From Devosia sp. (GTDB lineage Bacteria; Pseudomonadota; Alphaproteobacteria; Rhizobiales; Devosiaceae), in contig NZ_JACZKG010000040.1 of the NCBI RefSeq assembly GCF_014860165.1, positions 1 through 60,862 on the forward strand: a stretch of 60,862 nucleotides of DNA. The letters run 5' to 3'. The notes beneath the pieces are model-generated. The model was not told the origin of the DNA. It ran no database searches and worked only from the letters and a program-made list of their open reading frames with translations. The position numbers were made by a program, and so were the translations under genes. Positions 36,874-47,701 of the stretch are shown here, one piece after another (position 1 is the first letter of the stretch; each line of letters opens with the position of its first letter).

Positions 36874-37782
36874 TTGGCTTTTACCTTGCGCCAGCTTCAG
36901 TACTTCGTGGCCGCTTGCGAGGCCGGGACGGTTTCGGGCGCAGCCCATACGATTTCCGTATCCCAATCGGCGGTGACGGACGCTATCAAGGACCTCGAAG
37001 AAGATTTGGGGGTCGCCCTGTTCGAGCGGCACCGACGTGGCCTGCTGATCACCAATCGCGGCCATCAGTTCTATCGTCACGCCGCACGTATCCTGGGTGA
37101 TGTGTCTGACGCCCGTCGCAGTTTCGGCGAGGAGGCGCAGCCTGGAGGCGGGACGCTGCAACTGGGTGTGACCTCGCTGGTGGCGGGCTATATCCTGTCA
37201 GACCTGCTGGCCCGCTATCGTAGAGCGCAACCCTCCGTGCAGGTCACCGCAATCGAGGACAATGGCGATTATCTCGAACATCTGCTGATCGGCGGCGAAC
37301 TCGACGTCGCCGTCATGGTCATTTCCAACATGCGTGACCGGGTTGCCCTGCAGGCCGAAATCTTCGAGACGTCGCCCTATCGGCTGTGGCTGCCACTGGG
37401 CCATCGCCTGGCCGGCGCAGAGATCATCGAAATCGGCGACATCGCCCAGGAACCACTGATCATGCTGACGGTGGACGAGACCGAGGAAAATACCGGCAAG
37501 CTGCTGTCAGCACTTGGGGCCCGGCCGCATGTGGCCTTCCGCACCCGCTCGGTCGAGGCGGTGCGCAGTCTCGTGGCCACCGGCGCCGGGCTCGCCATCC
37601 TGCCCGATCTCATCTATCGCCCCTGGTCGCTGGAGGGCGACCGCATCGAGAGCCGCGACGTTGCCGGCGTGCTGCCGGTGGTGCAGGTCGGCATGGTCTG
37701 GCGGCGTGGTTCGGAACTGCCGCGCGCCGCCCGCGACTTCATCGCCATGGCCCAGGCCCACCATCCGCGCCATAAAAGCTGA
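36874..37782 (+). CDS. LysR-family transcriptional regulator upstream of ydcS
   Basis: A 302-residue LTTR. The helix-turn-helix is LRQLQYFVAACEAGTVSGAA through SQSAVTDAIKDLEEDLGVAL, followed by FERHRRGLLITNRGHQFYRH. The effector domain has LQLGVTSLVAGYILSDLL, GELDVAVMVISNMRD and SVEAVRSLVATGAGLAILPD. TTG 36874 is the preferred start, with AAGG upstream; it places the LysR N-terminus correctly, while ATG 36772 would add 34 unlike residues. It points toward ydcS, 163 bp away, with an ATC-N9-GAT dyad between, and likely controls the polyamine-type transport and oxidation operon. Confidence 0.9.
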   Translation: MAFTLRQLQYFVAACEAGTVSGAAHTISVSQSAVTDAIKDLEEDLGVALFERHRRGLLITNRGHQFYRHAARILGDVSDARRSFGEEAQPGGGTLQLGVTSLVAGYILSDLLARYRRAQPSVQVTAIEDNGDYLEHLLIGGELDVAVMVISNMRDRVALQAEIFETSPYRLWLPLGHRLAGAEIIEIGDIAQEPLIMLTVDETEENTGKLLSALGARPHVAFRTRSVEAVRSLVATGAGLAILPDLIYRPWSLEGDRIESRDVAGVLPVVQVGMVWRRGSELPRAARDFIAMAQAHHPRHKS

Positions 37783-37786
37783 TGTG

Positions 37787-37805
37787 GTATCGGTTTTTCC
37801 GATAC
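37787..37805. promoter_or_regulatory. Candidate LysR box upstream of ydcS
   Basis: GTATCGG-TTTTT-CCGATAC is a perfect 7+5+7 inverted repeat containing the ATC-N9-GAT / T-N11-A form of LysR recognition sites. It lies 140 bp before ydcS and just after the LysR stop. The T-run is in the loop, so a terminator role is unlikely. Confidence 0.6.
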
Positions 37806-37945
37806 AACCATTCTCAACAATGCGTTTGCGAAACTTAACGGGGGTCATAAGCTCTGTTTCAAGGGAGCCTAGCGCTCCGCGCCCGCTCCCGAGCGCGACC
37901 AGCCTGAAAGGGCGGTCGGAGACGTTCAGGAACAGGGAGACTTCG

Positions 37946-39103
<1,158 letters not shown>

Positions 39104-39134
39104 ACGCGTTCGCCGATCCCGACGATTCAGTCGA

Positions 39135-39232
39135 CACCTCCCCTTGTGGGAGGGATCAAGGGTGGGGGTTGAGAGCCGCGATATCGGGGCTCCCATCACC
39201 CCCTCCCAACCTCCCCCATCGAGGGGGAGGTG
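39135..39232. repeat. Intergenic inverted repeat between ydcS and ydcT
   Basis: CACCTCCCC (39135-39143) is inverted as GGGGAGGTG (39224-39232), with further G-rich and C-rich blocks between (GGGAGGGATC; CCCCCTCCC; CCTCCCCC/GAGGGGGAGG at the 3' end). It looks like a REP-type palindromic unit. Its place after the binding-protein gene may lower expression of distal genes. Confidence 0.6.
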
Positions 39233-39298
39233 CCGTGCGGTGCACGTGGCTAGAGCGGGGACCGAAGTGACAAGCAGTAACGATTGGCGGAGGGCGAG

Positions 39299-40294
39299 TT
39301 GACCACCGCCGTATCCCTCAAGGCCATCACCCGGCGCTTCGGCGATGTCCTGGCGCTAGACGCGATCGACCTCGACATCGTCGAGGGGGAGTTCTTCGCC
39401 ATGCTGGGCCCGTCCGGCTCGGGCAAGACCACCTGCCTGCGCGTCATTGCCGGCTTCGAGCAACCAAGCTCGGGCGAACTCGCCATCTTCGGCGAGCGCG
39501 CCGAAACCGTGCCGCCCTACAAGCGCAACGTGAACACGGTGTTCCAGGATTATGCGCTGTTCCCCCATCTCAACGTCATCGACAACGTCGCCTATTCGCT
39601 GATGCTGCGGAAAGTGGAGCGCTCCGAGCGCTACCGCCAGGCGGAGGCGGCGCTCGAGATGGTCAAACTGTCCGGCTATGGCGCGCGCCGGCCGGGCCAG
39701 CTTTCTGGTGGGCAGCGGCAGCGCGTGGCGCTGGCAAGGGCGCTGGTCAACCGGCCCAAGGTACTGCTACTCGACGAGCCGCTCGGCGCGCTCGATTTGA
39801 AGCTCCGCGAACAGATGCAGGAGGAGCTCAAGAGCCTGCAGAAGCGGCTGGGCATCACCTTCATCTTCGTCACCCACGACCAGGGCGAGGCCATGTCGAT
39901 GGCCGACCGCATCGCCGTGTTCAATCTGGGGAGGATCATGCAGGTAGGCACGCCCGAGGAGATCTATCTCACCCCTGCCTCACGCTTCGTCGCCGATTTC
40001 GTGGGCTCCTCCAATGTGCTGCCGCCGGACTTCGTCGGCACGCTCACCGGCAAGCCAGGCTGGGCAAGCCTGCGGCCCGAGGCCGTGACCGTCACCGCCG
40101 GGGCAGGGGCCAACCTCATTGGCATGGTCGTGTCCCGCAGCTATCTCGGCGCCACCACGCGCCTGACTGTCGATATCGCCGGGCAGCGCATCCATGCGGT
40201 GATGCCGTCTGGCCCGGCCATGCCGGAGGAGGGGGAGCAGGTGGCCGTGTCCTTCGATCCATCCGCTCTGCATCGGCTGGCGGACACACCATGA
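39299..40294 (+). CDS. ydcT: Polyamine-type ABC transporter ATPase YdcT
   Basis: A 331-residue PotA-like ATPase. Walker A MLGPSGSGKTTCLRV, Q-loop VFQDYALFPHLNV, signature [17 protein letters not shown], Walker B VLLLDEPLGALDLKL, switch His VTHDQGEAMS. The C-terminal TOBE domain follows VGSSNVLP. TTG 39299 is chosen because GGAGG lies five bases upstream; TTG 39284 would put it inside the gene. Its stop overlaps the ydcU start (ATGA). Confidence 0.94.
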   Translation: MTTAVSLKAITRRFGDVLALDAIDLDIVEGEFFAMLGPSGSGKTTCLRVIAGFEQPSSGELAIFGERAETVPPYKRNVNTVFQDYALFPHLNVIDNVAYSLMLRKVERSERYRQAEAALEMVKLSGYGARRPGQLSGGQRQRVALARALVNRPKVLLLDEPLGALDLKLREQMQEELKSLQKRLGITFIFVTHDQGEAMSMADRIAVFNLGRIMQVGTPEEIYLTPASRFVADFVGSSNVLPPDFVGTLTGKPGWASLRPEAVTVTAGAGANLIGMVVSRSYLGATTRLTVDIAGQRIHAVMPSGPAMPEEGEQVAVSFDPSALHRLADTP

Positions 40295-41241
40295 GCACCA
40301 CAGACGACGCCTTCACCGAGCAGAGGCATGGCGCGCTCACTGCGCTGTCAGACCTGTTCTGGCGCCGCCCCAAGCTGCTGGTCTTGCTGCTGCTGGCGCC
40401 GCCACTGCTCTGGCTCGGCGTGATCTATGTCGGCGCGCTGCTGGCGCTGCTGCTGCAGAGCTTCTACGCCATCGACGAATTCACCGGTCTGGTCGATTAC
40501 GACGTGCTGACGCTCAAGACCTATCGCGAGCTGTTCAACCCGGCCAATCTCGACATCATCATCCGCACCGTGCTGATGGCGACCACCGTGACGCTGGCCT
40601 CCGCCATCATCGCCTTCCCCATCGCCTATATGGCGGCGCGTTATGCCCGCGGCAAATGGAAGGCCATGTTCTATCTCGCGGTCATGCTGCCGCTCTGGTC
40701 CAGCTATCTGGTCAAGATCTATGCCTGGAAACTGATCCTCGCCAAGGAGGGCATCCTCAACTGGCTGTTCGCGCAGCTGCATCTGACCGGTCTGCTGGAG
40801 GCCTATCTCGGCCTGCCGGTGGTGGGCGGCGGGTCGCTGTCCATCAGTTATACCGGCACGTTCCTGGTCTTCGTCTATGTCTGGATGCCCTTCATGATCC
40901 TGCCGACCCAGGCAGCCCTTGAGCGGGTGCCGGTGAACCTGACCGACGCCTCGTCCGATCTCGGTGCCACCCCCTGGCAGACGTTCCGCCATGTCACTTT
41001 CCCGCTGGCCCTCCCCGGCATTATCGCCGGCTCGATCTTCACCTTCTCGCTGACGCTGGGCGATTACATCATTCCCCAGATCATCGGCAGTTCGCGGCTG
41101 TTCATCGGGCAGGCGGTCTATGCCCATCAGGGCACCGCCGGGAATATTCCGCTGGCGGCGGCCTTCTCGGTCGTGCCCATCGTCATCATGGGGCTCTATT
41201 TGTGGATGGCGCAGCGCAAGGGGGCCTTCGATGCACTCTGA
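40291..41241 (+). CDS. ydcU: Polyamine-type ABC transporter permease YdcU
   Basis: A 316-residue PotB-like permease. The long cytoplasmic N-terminus precedes helix 1 ([20 protein letters not shown]). [18 protein letters not shown] followed by [18 protein letters not shown] is the EAA-type ATPase-docking loop, and [19 protein letters not shown] is the PotB late-loop motif. It overlaps ydcT by 4 bp and ydcV by 11 bp, so all three are translated together. Confidence 0.94.
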   Translation: MSTTDDAFTEQRHGALTALSDLFWRRPKLLVLLLLAPPLLWLGVIYVGALLALLLQSFYAIDEFTGLVDYDVLTLKTYRELFNPANLDIIIRTVLMATTVTLASAIIAFPIAYMAARYARGKWKAMFYLAVMLPLWSSYLVKIYAWKLILAKEGILNWLFAQLHLTGLLEAYLGLPVVGGGSLSISYTGTFLVFVYVWMPFMILPTQAALERVPVNLTDASSDLGATPWQTFRHVTFPLALPGIIAGSIFTFSLTLGDYIIPQIIGSSRLFIGQAVYAHQGTAGNIPLAAAFSVVPIVIMGLYLWMAQRKGAFDAL

Positions 41242-42043
41242 CACTCCGCGCGCCCCCTGGGGTCTGAAGCTCGCCGCCGGGGCGGGCCTGGTCTTCATGA
41301 TCGCGCCGCTGCTGCTGATCTTCGTCTATGCCTTCACCACCGAGGAACGCACCTATCAGTGGCCGCCGCCGGGCCTGACGCTCAACTGGTTTGCCGTCAC
41401 CTGGGGCCGGGCCGATGTCTGGGAGGCGCTGACCCTGTCCGTGCAGGTGGCGACGGTGTCGACCATCATCGCCCTCATCCTCGGCACGCTCTGCGCCGCT
41501 GCCGTTTCGGGCAGCAGGTTCTTCGGTCGCGAGGTCATCTCGCTGCTGGTCATCCTGCCCATCGCCCTGCCGGGCATCATCACCGGGCTCGCCCTGCGCT
41601 CGGCCTTTGGCATGACCGACATACCCTTCTCGTTCTGGACCATCGTGGTCGGCCACGCCACGTTCTGCGTGGTTACGGTCTACAACAATGCCGTCGCCCG
41701 CTTCCGACGTACCTCGGGCTCGCTGATCGAGGCCTCCATGGATCTCGGCGCCGACCAGTTCCAGACGTTCCGCCATGTCATCCTGCCCAATATCGGCACG
41801 GCCTTGCTGGCCGGCGGCATGCTGGCTTTCGCGCTGAGCTTCGACGAGGTCATCGTCACCACCTTCACCGCCGGCCAGCAGCAGACGCTGCCGATCTGGA
41901 TGCTCGAAGAACTGGTGCGGCCACGCCAGCGGCCGGTCACCAATGTCGTGGCGCTCATCGTGGTGCTGGTCACGACCATCCCCATTCTCTTGGCCTTTTA
42001 CCTGACCCGCGACGGCGACCAGATCGCCGGCAGCGGCAAATGA
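41231..42043 (+). CDS. ydcV: Polyamine-type ABC transporter permease YdcV
   Basis: A 270-residue PotC-like permease starting at ATG 41231, inside the end of ydcU. Helix 1 is [20 protein letters not shown]. The docking loop is [20 protein letters not shown], and [16 protein letters not shown] is the PotC signature. [19 protein letters not shown] is also family-typical. It forms the channel with YdcU. Confidence 0.94.
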   Translation: MHSDTPRAPWGLKLAAGAGLVFMIAPLLLIFVYAFTTEERTYQWPPPGLTLNWFAVTWGRADVWEALTLSVQVATVSTIIALILGTLCAAAVSGSRFFGREVISLLVILPIALPGIITGLALRSAFGMTDIPFSFWTIVVGHATFCVVTVYNNAVARFRRTSGSLIEASMDLGADQFQTFRHVILPNIGTALLAGGMLAFALSFDEVIVTTFTAGQQQTLPIWMLEELVRPRQRPVTNVVALIVVLVTTIPILLAFYLTRDGDQIAGSGK

Positions 42044-42058
42044 ACTAAGGAGGACATC

Positions 42059-43489
42059 TTGGACACGCAGATGCTGATCGGCTCGGACTTCGTATCCGGC
42101 ACGGAAACCGAAGAGATCATCCTCAATCCCAAGACGGGCAGCGAAATCGTCAAGTTGCCGGAAGCCTCCCTGAGCCAGATCGATGCGGCTGTGGCGGCGG
42201 CCAAGGCGGCCTTCACAGGGTGGTCACGCGCCACGCCGGGGCAGCGCTCGAGCTGCCTGTTGCGCATTGCCGACGCCATCGAACGCGATGCCCCCGCCTT
42301 CGCGGCGCTCGAGGCGCTCAATTGCGGCAAGCCGATCAATGCCGTGATCAACGACGAAATCCCCGCCGTCGTCGATTGCTACCGCTTCTTCGCAGGTGCC
42401 GTGCGCAACATGACCGGCACGGTCTCGGGCGAATACCTGCCCGGTCACACCTCGATGATCCGCCGCGACGCCGTCGGCGTCATCGGCTCGATCGCGCCAT
42501 GGAACTATCCGCTGATGATGATGGCCTGGAAGCTGGCACCCGCCGTTGCCGGAGGCAATACAGTGGTGTTCAAGCCTTCCGAACAGACGCCGCTCAGCGC
42601 GCTCAAGCTGGCGCGTGTCATGGCCGACATCCTGCCCGAAGGTGTGGTCAATGTCGTGCTCGGGCGCGGCGATACGGTGGGTAATGCGCTGATCAACCAT
42701 CCGGGGATCGACATGATCTCCATCACCGGCGACGTGGCCACCGGCAAGAAGGTGCTGCAGGCCGCCGCCAAGTCGGTCAAGCGCACCCATCTCGAACTGG
42801 GCGGCAAGGCGCCTGTCATCGTCTATGACGATGTCGATCTGGAATCGGTGGTCAACGGCCTCCGCGCCTTCGGCTTCTACAATGCCGGGCAGGATTGCAC
42901 CGCCGCCTGCCGCATCTATGCCGGCGACAAGATCTACGACAAGCTGGTCGCCGACCTCAGCTCGGCCGTGTCCACCATCAAGCTCAACGATCCCGACGAT
43001 ACCCTGAACGAAATCGGGCCGCTGATCTCCCGGCGCCAGCGCGACCGGGTTGCGAGTTTTGTCGAGCGGGCCGCCGAACTTCCGCATATCTCGATCACTA
43101 CCGGTGGCAAACCGGCCAGTGAGCGCGGCTATTTCTTCCAGCCCACCGTCATTGCCGGGGCCATGCAGGAGGACGAGATCGTCCGCAGGGAAGTATTCGG
43201 CCCTGTCGTCTCCATCACCCGCTTCAAGGACCCCGAAGACGCCATCACCTGGGCCAATGACAGCGACTATGGCCTTGCTTCATCGGTGTGGACCCGCGAC
43301 GTCAGCAAGGCCATGCAGACCGCGGCGCGCCTGCGCTATGGCTGCACCTGGATCAACACCCATTTCATGCTGGTCAACGAGATGCCGCACGGTGGGCTGA
43401 AACAGTCCGGCTACGGCAAGGACCTGTCGTCCTACGCGCTCGAGGATTACACGGCGGTCCGGCACGTGATGATCAACCACGGAGGCTAG
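42059..43489 (+). CDS. patD: Gamma-aminobutyraldehyde dehydrogenase PatD
   Basis: A 476-residue NAD-dependent aldehyde dehydrogenase that oxidises 4-aminobutanal to GABA in putrescine breakdown. It matches E. coli PatD (YdcW) closely: [51 protein letters not shown], the catalytic Glu in [13 protein letters not shown], and the nucleophile in [34 protein letters not shown] is near the C-terminus. The start is TTG 42059 with AAGGAGG five bases before it. It sits 15 bp after ydcV as in the enterobacterial operon. An aminotransferase to make the aldehyde is not in the window. Confidence 0.95.
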   Translation: MDTQMLIGSDFVSGTETEEIILNPKTGSEIVKLPEASLSQIDAAVAAAKAAFTGWSRATPGQRSSCLLRIADAIERDAPAFAALEALNCGKPINAVINDEIPAVVDCYRFFAGAVRNMTGTVSGEYLPGHTSMIRRDAVGVIGSIAPWNYPLMMMAWKLAPAVAGGNTVVFKPSEQTPLSALKLARVMADILPEGVVNVVLGRGDTVGNALINHPGIDMISITGDVATGKKVLQAAAKSVKRTHLELGGKAPVIVYDDVDLESVVNGLRAFGFYNAGQDCTAACRIYAGDKIYDKLVADLSSAVSTIKLNDPDDTLNEIGPLISRRQRDRVASFVERAAELPHISITTGGKPASERGYFFQPTVIAGAMQEDEIVRREVFGPVVSITRFKDPEDAITWANDSDYGLASSVWTRDVSKAMQTAARLRYGCTWINTHFMLVNEMPHGGLKQSGYGKDLSSYALEDYTAVRHVMINHGG

Positions 43490-43538
43490 CCGCAGGATCC
43501 GACGGCCAATCCAGATCTAGGTTTGCCTCAGGTCTCAC

Positions 43539-43790
43539 GGGCTCACGCGATCCACGGCAAGCGCGCTGGGCAAGCACGACATCCGCATGACACACTGGTG
43601 TCGGGCCGGGTGATGATGGAACGTCCACTCACCCACTGGATAGCCTGTCAGCGGAGCAGCCGATCAACGACAGCTAAGCGCTGACAGGCGTGTCTATCCG
43701 CACGACGTGGCGCGGATGGCCTTGTTTCTGGCAGCCAAAGACAGCGCCAGGATCACAGCTCGGCAGCTCCTAGTGGGTGGCGGCTGGGCT
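43539..43790 (+). pseudogene. Short-chain dehydrogenase remnant (C-terminal third, frame-shifted)
   Basis: Three frame pieces join into an SDR C-terminus. GLTRSTASALGKHDIRMT (from 43539) is followed in another frame by TLVSGRVMMERPLTHW, and then in the first frame by QLSADRRVYPHDVARMALFL with AAKDSARITARQLLVGGGW. The order matches sugar or sugar-acid dehydrogenases with LGKHDIRVN, LVPGWVMTERQLTHW and the YPxDVARMxLFLAADDS pattern. The N-terminal NAD fold and the YxxxK region are absent. It is a dead gene after patD. The original substrate class (sugar or sugar acid) is an inference. Confidence 0.75.
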
Positions 43791-44004
43791 AACCAGCTGG
43801 CCGCAGCGATTCCAAAAGCTGCCTGTCGCCTTTCCGCCCCGTTTTCGCCATTGCCTCGACGTGAGCGGAACGGCTGCTTTTGGGAAATCGGAGACGCGGT
43901 CTGAATGGCCGATATGGGGCGCCTTGCCGACTGGCAAGTTGGAGCCGTTTGCGGAACGACCGCTTCCGGCAGGAGCGCAGCGAAGGCGGACCTTCCAACA
44001 CAGT

Positions 44005-44130
44005 TCATGATGGCGCCGAGATCGCCTGGGTCGCGATGCGCCTGCCCGACTCGGCGTCGAACAGATGCACCGAATTACCCTCGGCGCGGATCTTAAGCGT
44101 CTGGCCCGGCTGCGTGGTCGCGCATCCTTG
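44005..44130 (-). pseudogene. Remnant of an ABC importer ATPase C-terminus
   Basis: On the minus strand the last 36 or so residues of a MalK/UgpC-type ATPase are readable, ending QPGQTLKIRAEGNSVHLFDA then ESGRRIATQAISAPS and a TGA at 44005. The VHLFDAExGRR block is the standard end of these proteins. Nothing recognisable of the ATPase domain precedes it, and the adjacent 43791-44004 stretch holds only decayed sequence. Confidence 0.7.
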
Positions 44131-44191
44131 CGCGGTCGCAACGAACGACATCGGGATCCCGGGTAACAGGGGTGACCATCAGGGGATCGCC

Positions 44192-44629
44192 ATGGAACAT
44201 TCGTCAATAATCGCCGTCAGAACCGGGGGCCTGTTGCATGAGGACGGCAGTGCGACGCTTCTTCACGCCTTGGCGGAATGGCTGGTGTCTGAAATCAAGG
44301 GCCACGGCCACTATGGCAATGTCATGCACCACGTCGCCGCTGGTAACTGGATGGCGGTGAGCCGGGCCCTGCAGGAACTTTTCCTGCTGCCGCAGGATCA
44401 TAATGCTCTTTCGCTCCTCGCCCGAAACCTGGTGACCATGGCCCACGGTTCGGCTGCCACCAATCTGCTTGGCTTCCGCCCGTGGCTCCTGGATCGGGTT
44501 GAGCGCGAAACCACCGACCTTTACCGCAGGAGTCTGGAGCGAAGGCTGGACCTGCTGGCGGGGCAAATTCGCGCCGCCGAGTTTGTCTTCACCAAGTCGG
44601 CTGCCCGCATCCTGCATGAGGCCAGATAG
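44192..44629 (+). CDS. Hypothetical protein, no recognised family
   Basis: A 145-residue protein from ATG 44192 with AGGGGAT upstream. It is predicted mostly helical and soluble (LLHALAEWLVSEIKGHGH; AVSRALQELFLLPQ; LARNLVTMAHG; RSLERRLDLLAGQIRAAEFV). It has no signal peptide or membrane helix. I do not recognise a family. It stands between gene remnants and the iron transporter operon, so it may itself be a leftover or an accessory gene. A longer in-frame extension upstream crosses the ATPase remnant and is not credible. Confidence 0.5.
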   Translation: MEHSSIIAVRTGGLLHEDGSATLLHALAEWLVSEIKGHGHYGNVMHHVAAGNWMAVSRALQELFLLPQDHNALSLLARNLVTMAHGSAATNLLGFRPWLLDRVERETTDLYRRSLERRLDLLAGQIRAAEFVFTKSAARILHEAR

Positions 44630-44691
44630 CGCCACCCGTCGACGGCGCCTCGCCCTTTCAAAGGCCGAACGACCCTTTGTGGGAATGACCG

Positions 44692-45447
44692 CTAGGCAGC
44701 CACGCCATCGACGATGACGTGGTCGAACTGCCGCGAGCATTTCTCGATGCGGGCATCGACGCCATAGATGTCGCGCAGCATGGCCGGATTGATCACGTCG
44801 AGCGGATCGCCGCAGGCGCGCATCTTGCCGTCGGCGATCAGCAGCACCTTGTCGGCAAAGCGCAGGGCCTGGTTGAGATCGTGGATGGCGATCAAGACGA
44901 TCATGCCCTTCTGGCGCGCCTGCGCCTGCATGAAGCTGAGCACCTCCACCTGCCGGTGCAGGTCGAGCGCACTGGTCGGCTCGTCCATCAGCATGATGTC
45001 GGGTTCGCGCACCAGCGTCTGCGCCACCGATACCAGCTGCCGCTGCCCGCCGCTCAGGGCGCCCAGGTCGCGAAAGGCGATCTCGGTGATGTTGAGGGCG
45101 GTCATGACATGGTCGATCAGCGTGAGGTCGTCATCGGCCACCGACCAGGCGCTGCCCTGCTTGCGGGCCAGGAGGATCGATTCATAGACCGTCAGCACGG
45201 CATTGGCCGAGGTGTCCTGCGGCATGTAGCTGATCGAGTTCTTACCCTTGCTCGATTGGCTGAGGCGAACCTCGCCGGGGCCGCTGAGCAGGCCGGCCAC
45301 GCGCTTGAACAGCGTCGACTTGCCGGCCGCATTGGGGCCGATCACTGCGACGATCTCGCCTGCCGTGATTGTCGGCGTCGACACCTCCGATACCACCAGC
45401 CGCTTGCCATAGCGCGCGCCGACGCCGTCCAGCTCGAGAGCTACCAT
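44692..45447 (-). CDS. Iron(III)-siderophore ABC transporter ATPase (FecE/FhuC type)
   Basis: A 251-residue ATPase. Walker A VIGPNAAGKSTLFKR, signature LSGGQRQLVSVAQTLV, Walker B IMLMDEPTSALDLH, and switch His IAIHDLNQAL are seen. The GGQRQLV and HDLNQA variants are those of siderophore/B12 importers. ATG 45447 overlaps the permease stop by 7 bp. It powers uptake of iron chelates across the inner membrane with the FecCD-type permease. Confidence 0.94.
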   Translation of the reverse strand: MVALELDGVGARYGKRLVVSEVSTPTITAGEIVAVIGPNAAGKSTLFKRVAGLLSGPGEVRLSQSSKGKNSISYMPQDTSANAVLTVYESILLARKQGSAWSVADDDLTLIDHVMTALNITEIAFRDLGALSGGQRQLVSVAQTLVREPDIMLMDEPTSALDLHRQVEVLSFMQAQARQKGMIVLIAIHDLNQALRFADKVLLIADGKMRACGDPLDVINPAMLRDIYGVDARIEKCSRQFDHVIVDGVAA

Positions 45448-46517
45448 GACCGCCTCACATTGGAGAGAATGAGCGAAATGAAGAAGGGCACGCCGACCAG
45501 CGCGGTGATGATGCCGATGGGAAAGACCACGCCCGGAATGATCGATTTGGAGACGATCGAGGTCACCGACAGCAGCAGCGCCCCCGCCAGCACCGAGCCG
45601 GGCAGGAAGAAGCGCTGGTCCTCGCCCAGGATCATGCGGGCAATATGCGGCCCCACCAGGCCCACAAAGCCGATCGTGCCGACAAAGCTGACCGGCACCG
45701 AGGCCAGCAGCGAAATGATCAGCATGGTTTCGAGCCTGACATAGCGAACATTGACGCCAAAGCTGGCCGCCTTGTCCTCGCCCAGGCGGATCGCCGTCAG
45801 CGCCCAGGCATTGCGCGCAAACAGCGGCAGCGCCACCAGCAGCACCACCAGCGTGATCCAGATCTTGGGCCAGGTCGCCTTGGTGAGGCTCCCCATGGTC
45901 CAGAACACCACCTGTGACAGCGCCTGTTCGGACGCGAGATATTGCACGAAGGCGAGCAGCGCATTGAAGGTGAAGACCAGCGCTATGCCCAGCAGCACGA
46001 CGGTCTGCACCGTGACGCCACGCGCCTGCGAGACGAAGTGGATGAAGAGCGTCGCCGCCAGCGCCATGATGAAGGCATTGACCGGCACGATCAGTCCGGC
46101 AGCCACCGGCAGCAGCGGCACCGTGGTGACGATGCCCAAAGCCGCGCCGAAGCTGGCGGCGGCTGAAATGCCCAGGGTAAAGGGGCTCGCCAGCGGATTG
46201 GCGAGAATGGTCTGCATCTGGGCGCCGGCCACCGACAGGGCCGCGCCCACCACGATGGCCATGACCGCCACGGGCATGCGGATGTCCCACACCACGGTGC
46301 GCACCTGCGCCGATACCGCATCGGGGTGGAACAGCGCCAGCACGACCTGGTCGAGGCCATAGCGTGCCGGTCCCCAGGCCAGGTCCACCGCAAACGACAG
46401 GCAGAGCGCCAGGCTCAGCCCGACCAGGATCGCGATCTTGCGTCGGGTGCGGGCGCGGTATTCACCGCGCCCCTGTGCCGCCGCTTCCGTCATGTCGGTG
46501 ATATCGGCGACGGCCAT
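45441..46517 (-). CDS. Iron(III)-siderophore ABC transporter permease (FecCD family)
   Basis: A 358-residue permease with about ten helices. A cytoplasmic N-terminus precedes helix 1 (IAILVGLSLALCLSFAVDLA). Family blocks are WDIRMPVAVMAIVVGAALSV, AGAQMQTILANPLASPFTLG, GTIGFVGLVGPHIARMILGE and ATP-docking residues nearby, and FPIGIITALVGVPFFISLIL. Only one permease gene exists, so it acts as a homodimer. The start is 3 bp from the binding-protein stop. Confidence 0.95.
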   Translation of the reverse strand: MAVADITDMTEAAAQGRGEYRARTRRKIAILVGLSLALCLSFAVDLAWGPARYGLDQVVLALFHPDAVSAQVRTVVWDIRMPVAVMAIVVGAALSVAGAQMQTILANPLASPFTLGISAAASFGAALGIVTTVPLLPVAAGLIVPVNAFIMALAATLFIHFVSQARGVTVQTVVLLGIALVFTFNALLAFVQYLASEQALSQVVFWTMGSLTKATWPKIWITLVVLLVALPLFARNAWALTAIRLGEDKAASFGVNVRYVRLETMLIISLLASVPVSFVGTIGFVGLVGPHIARMILGEDQRFFLPGSVLAGALLLSVTSIVSKSIIPGVVFPIGIITALVGVPFFISLILSNVRRSW

Positions 46518-46520
46518 GGT

Positions 46521-47657
46521 TTACTCGCCCGCCTTGAGCGACAGCCAGGCACCCGGCTCATAGTCGATCGGCAGGAACCGGTCGTAGAATTCCTTGAAGG
46601 TCGCGCCGGCATCCACATCGGCAAACAGCTCCGGATGGAACCACTTGGCCATCTCCTGGATCGCCACGAACTGGTAGGGGCTGGTATAGAACTGGTGCCA
46701 GATGGCATGCACATTGCCTTCGGCCACCGCGGTCGAGCCGGTAAAGGCCGGAGCGTCCACCAGCTTGGCCAGCATGGCGCGGCTGGCTTCGGCATTACCG
46801 GCCGTGCCGGGGCCGACGCTGACGAAATCCGTCGCATTGGGCGAATTGGTCCAGTCCGAACCGGTCACCACGATCACGTCGGGGTTGGAGGCGATGACCT
46901 GCTCGGGATTGATCGAGCCGGTATAGCCGGGCAGGAAGTCCGAGCCGAGATTGTTGCCGCCGGCCAATTCGACCATCAGGCCGAAATTGTCCGGGCCGAA
47001 CGTGCCGCAGCATTCCACCAGGCCCGCCGCGCGATACATGAACACATCGGGGCGCTCGATGTCGTTCTCGGCGATGACCTTGGCGATCGCGTCCATCTTG
47101 GACTGCCAGAAATCGGCGACCTCAGCCGCGCGCTCCGGCTTGCCGAACAGCTGGCCCAGGATGTGGAGGCTCGGCACCGTGTTGTCGATGATGTGCTCGC
47201 GGAAATCGACATAGACGATTTTGACGCCCACATCGGCCAGCGTCTCCTCGAGCTTGACTTCTTCGGCAGCCGTTTTGTCACCGATAGGAAGGATCAGCAC
47301 GTCCGGATCCAGCGTCACCACGGTCTCGACCTGCAGCGTGCCATCGGTCAGCCTGCCCAAAAACGGCAGCTCGGCCGCCTCGGGGAATTTTTCGACATAG
47401 GCGTCGAACGACTTGACGTCGGTGGTCCACAGATCGTTGCGCCAGCCCACGACATGGGCGAACGGATTCTCCGTCTCGATGGTGGCCAGCGAATAGATCA
47501 TGCGCCCTTCGCCCAGGATGGCGCGCTCGACCGGCGCGTCGAACGAAACCGCGCGGCCGGCCACGTCGGTTACGGTGAAGGCCTGCGCAAAGGCGGGCAG
47601 GGAAAGGGCGGCAAGCACGGCAACTGCCGGCATCAGCATGAGGCGCGATATTTTCAT
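46521..47657 (-). CDS. Iron(III)-siderophore substrate-binding protein (FecB/FepB type)
   Basis: A 378-residue class III binding protein. Signal peptide MKISRLMLMPAVAVLAALSL ending near AFA; the N-lobe has FTVTDVAGRAVSFDAPVERA, LDPDVLILPIGD and KIVYVDFREH. A long helix joins it to a C-lobe with INPEQVIASNPDVIVVTGSD. EIxxYxA-type iron-chelate contacts cannot be assigned with confidence. ATG 47657 is the start; the gene leads the three-gene import operon and is preceded by a candidate iron-control region. Confidence 0.93.
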   Translation of the reverse strand: MKISRLMLMPAVAVLAALSLPAFAQAFTVTDVAGRAVSFDAPVERAILGEGRMIYSLATIETENPFAHVVGWRNDLWTTDVKSFDAYVEKFPEAAELPFLGRLTDGTLQVETVVTLDPDVLILPIGDKTAAEEVKLEETLADVGVKIVYVDFREHIIDNTVPSLHILGQLFGKPERAAEVADFWQSKMDAIAKVIAENDIERPDVFMYRAAGLVECCGTFGPDNFGLMVELAGGNNLGSDFLPGYTGSINPEQVIASNPDVIVVTGSDWTNSPNATDFVSVGPGTAGNAEASRAMLAKLVDAPAFTGSTAVAEGNVHAIWHQFYTSPYQFVAIQEMAKWFHPELFADVDAGATFKEFYDRFLPIDYEPGAWLSLKAGE

Positions 47658-47701
47658 TTGAGTCTCGCTGGAAACTTGATACGTCTCCCGCCTATAAAAC
47701 A

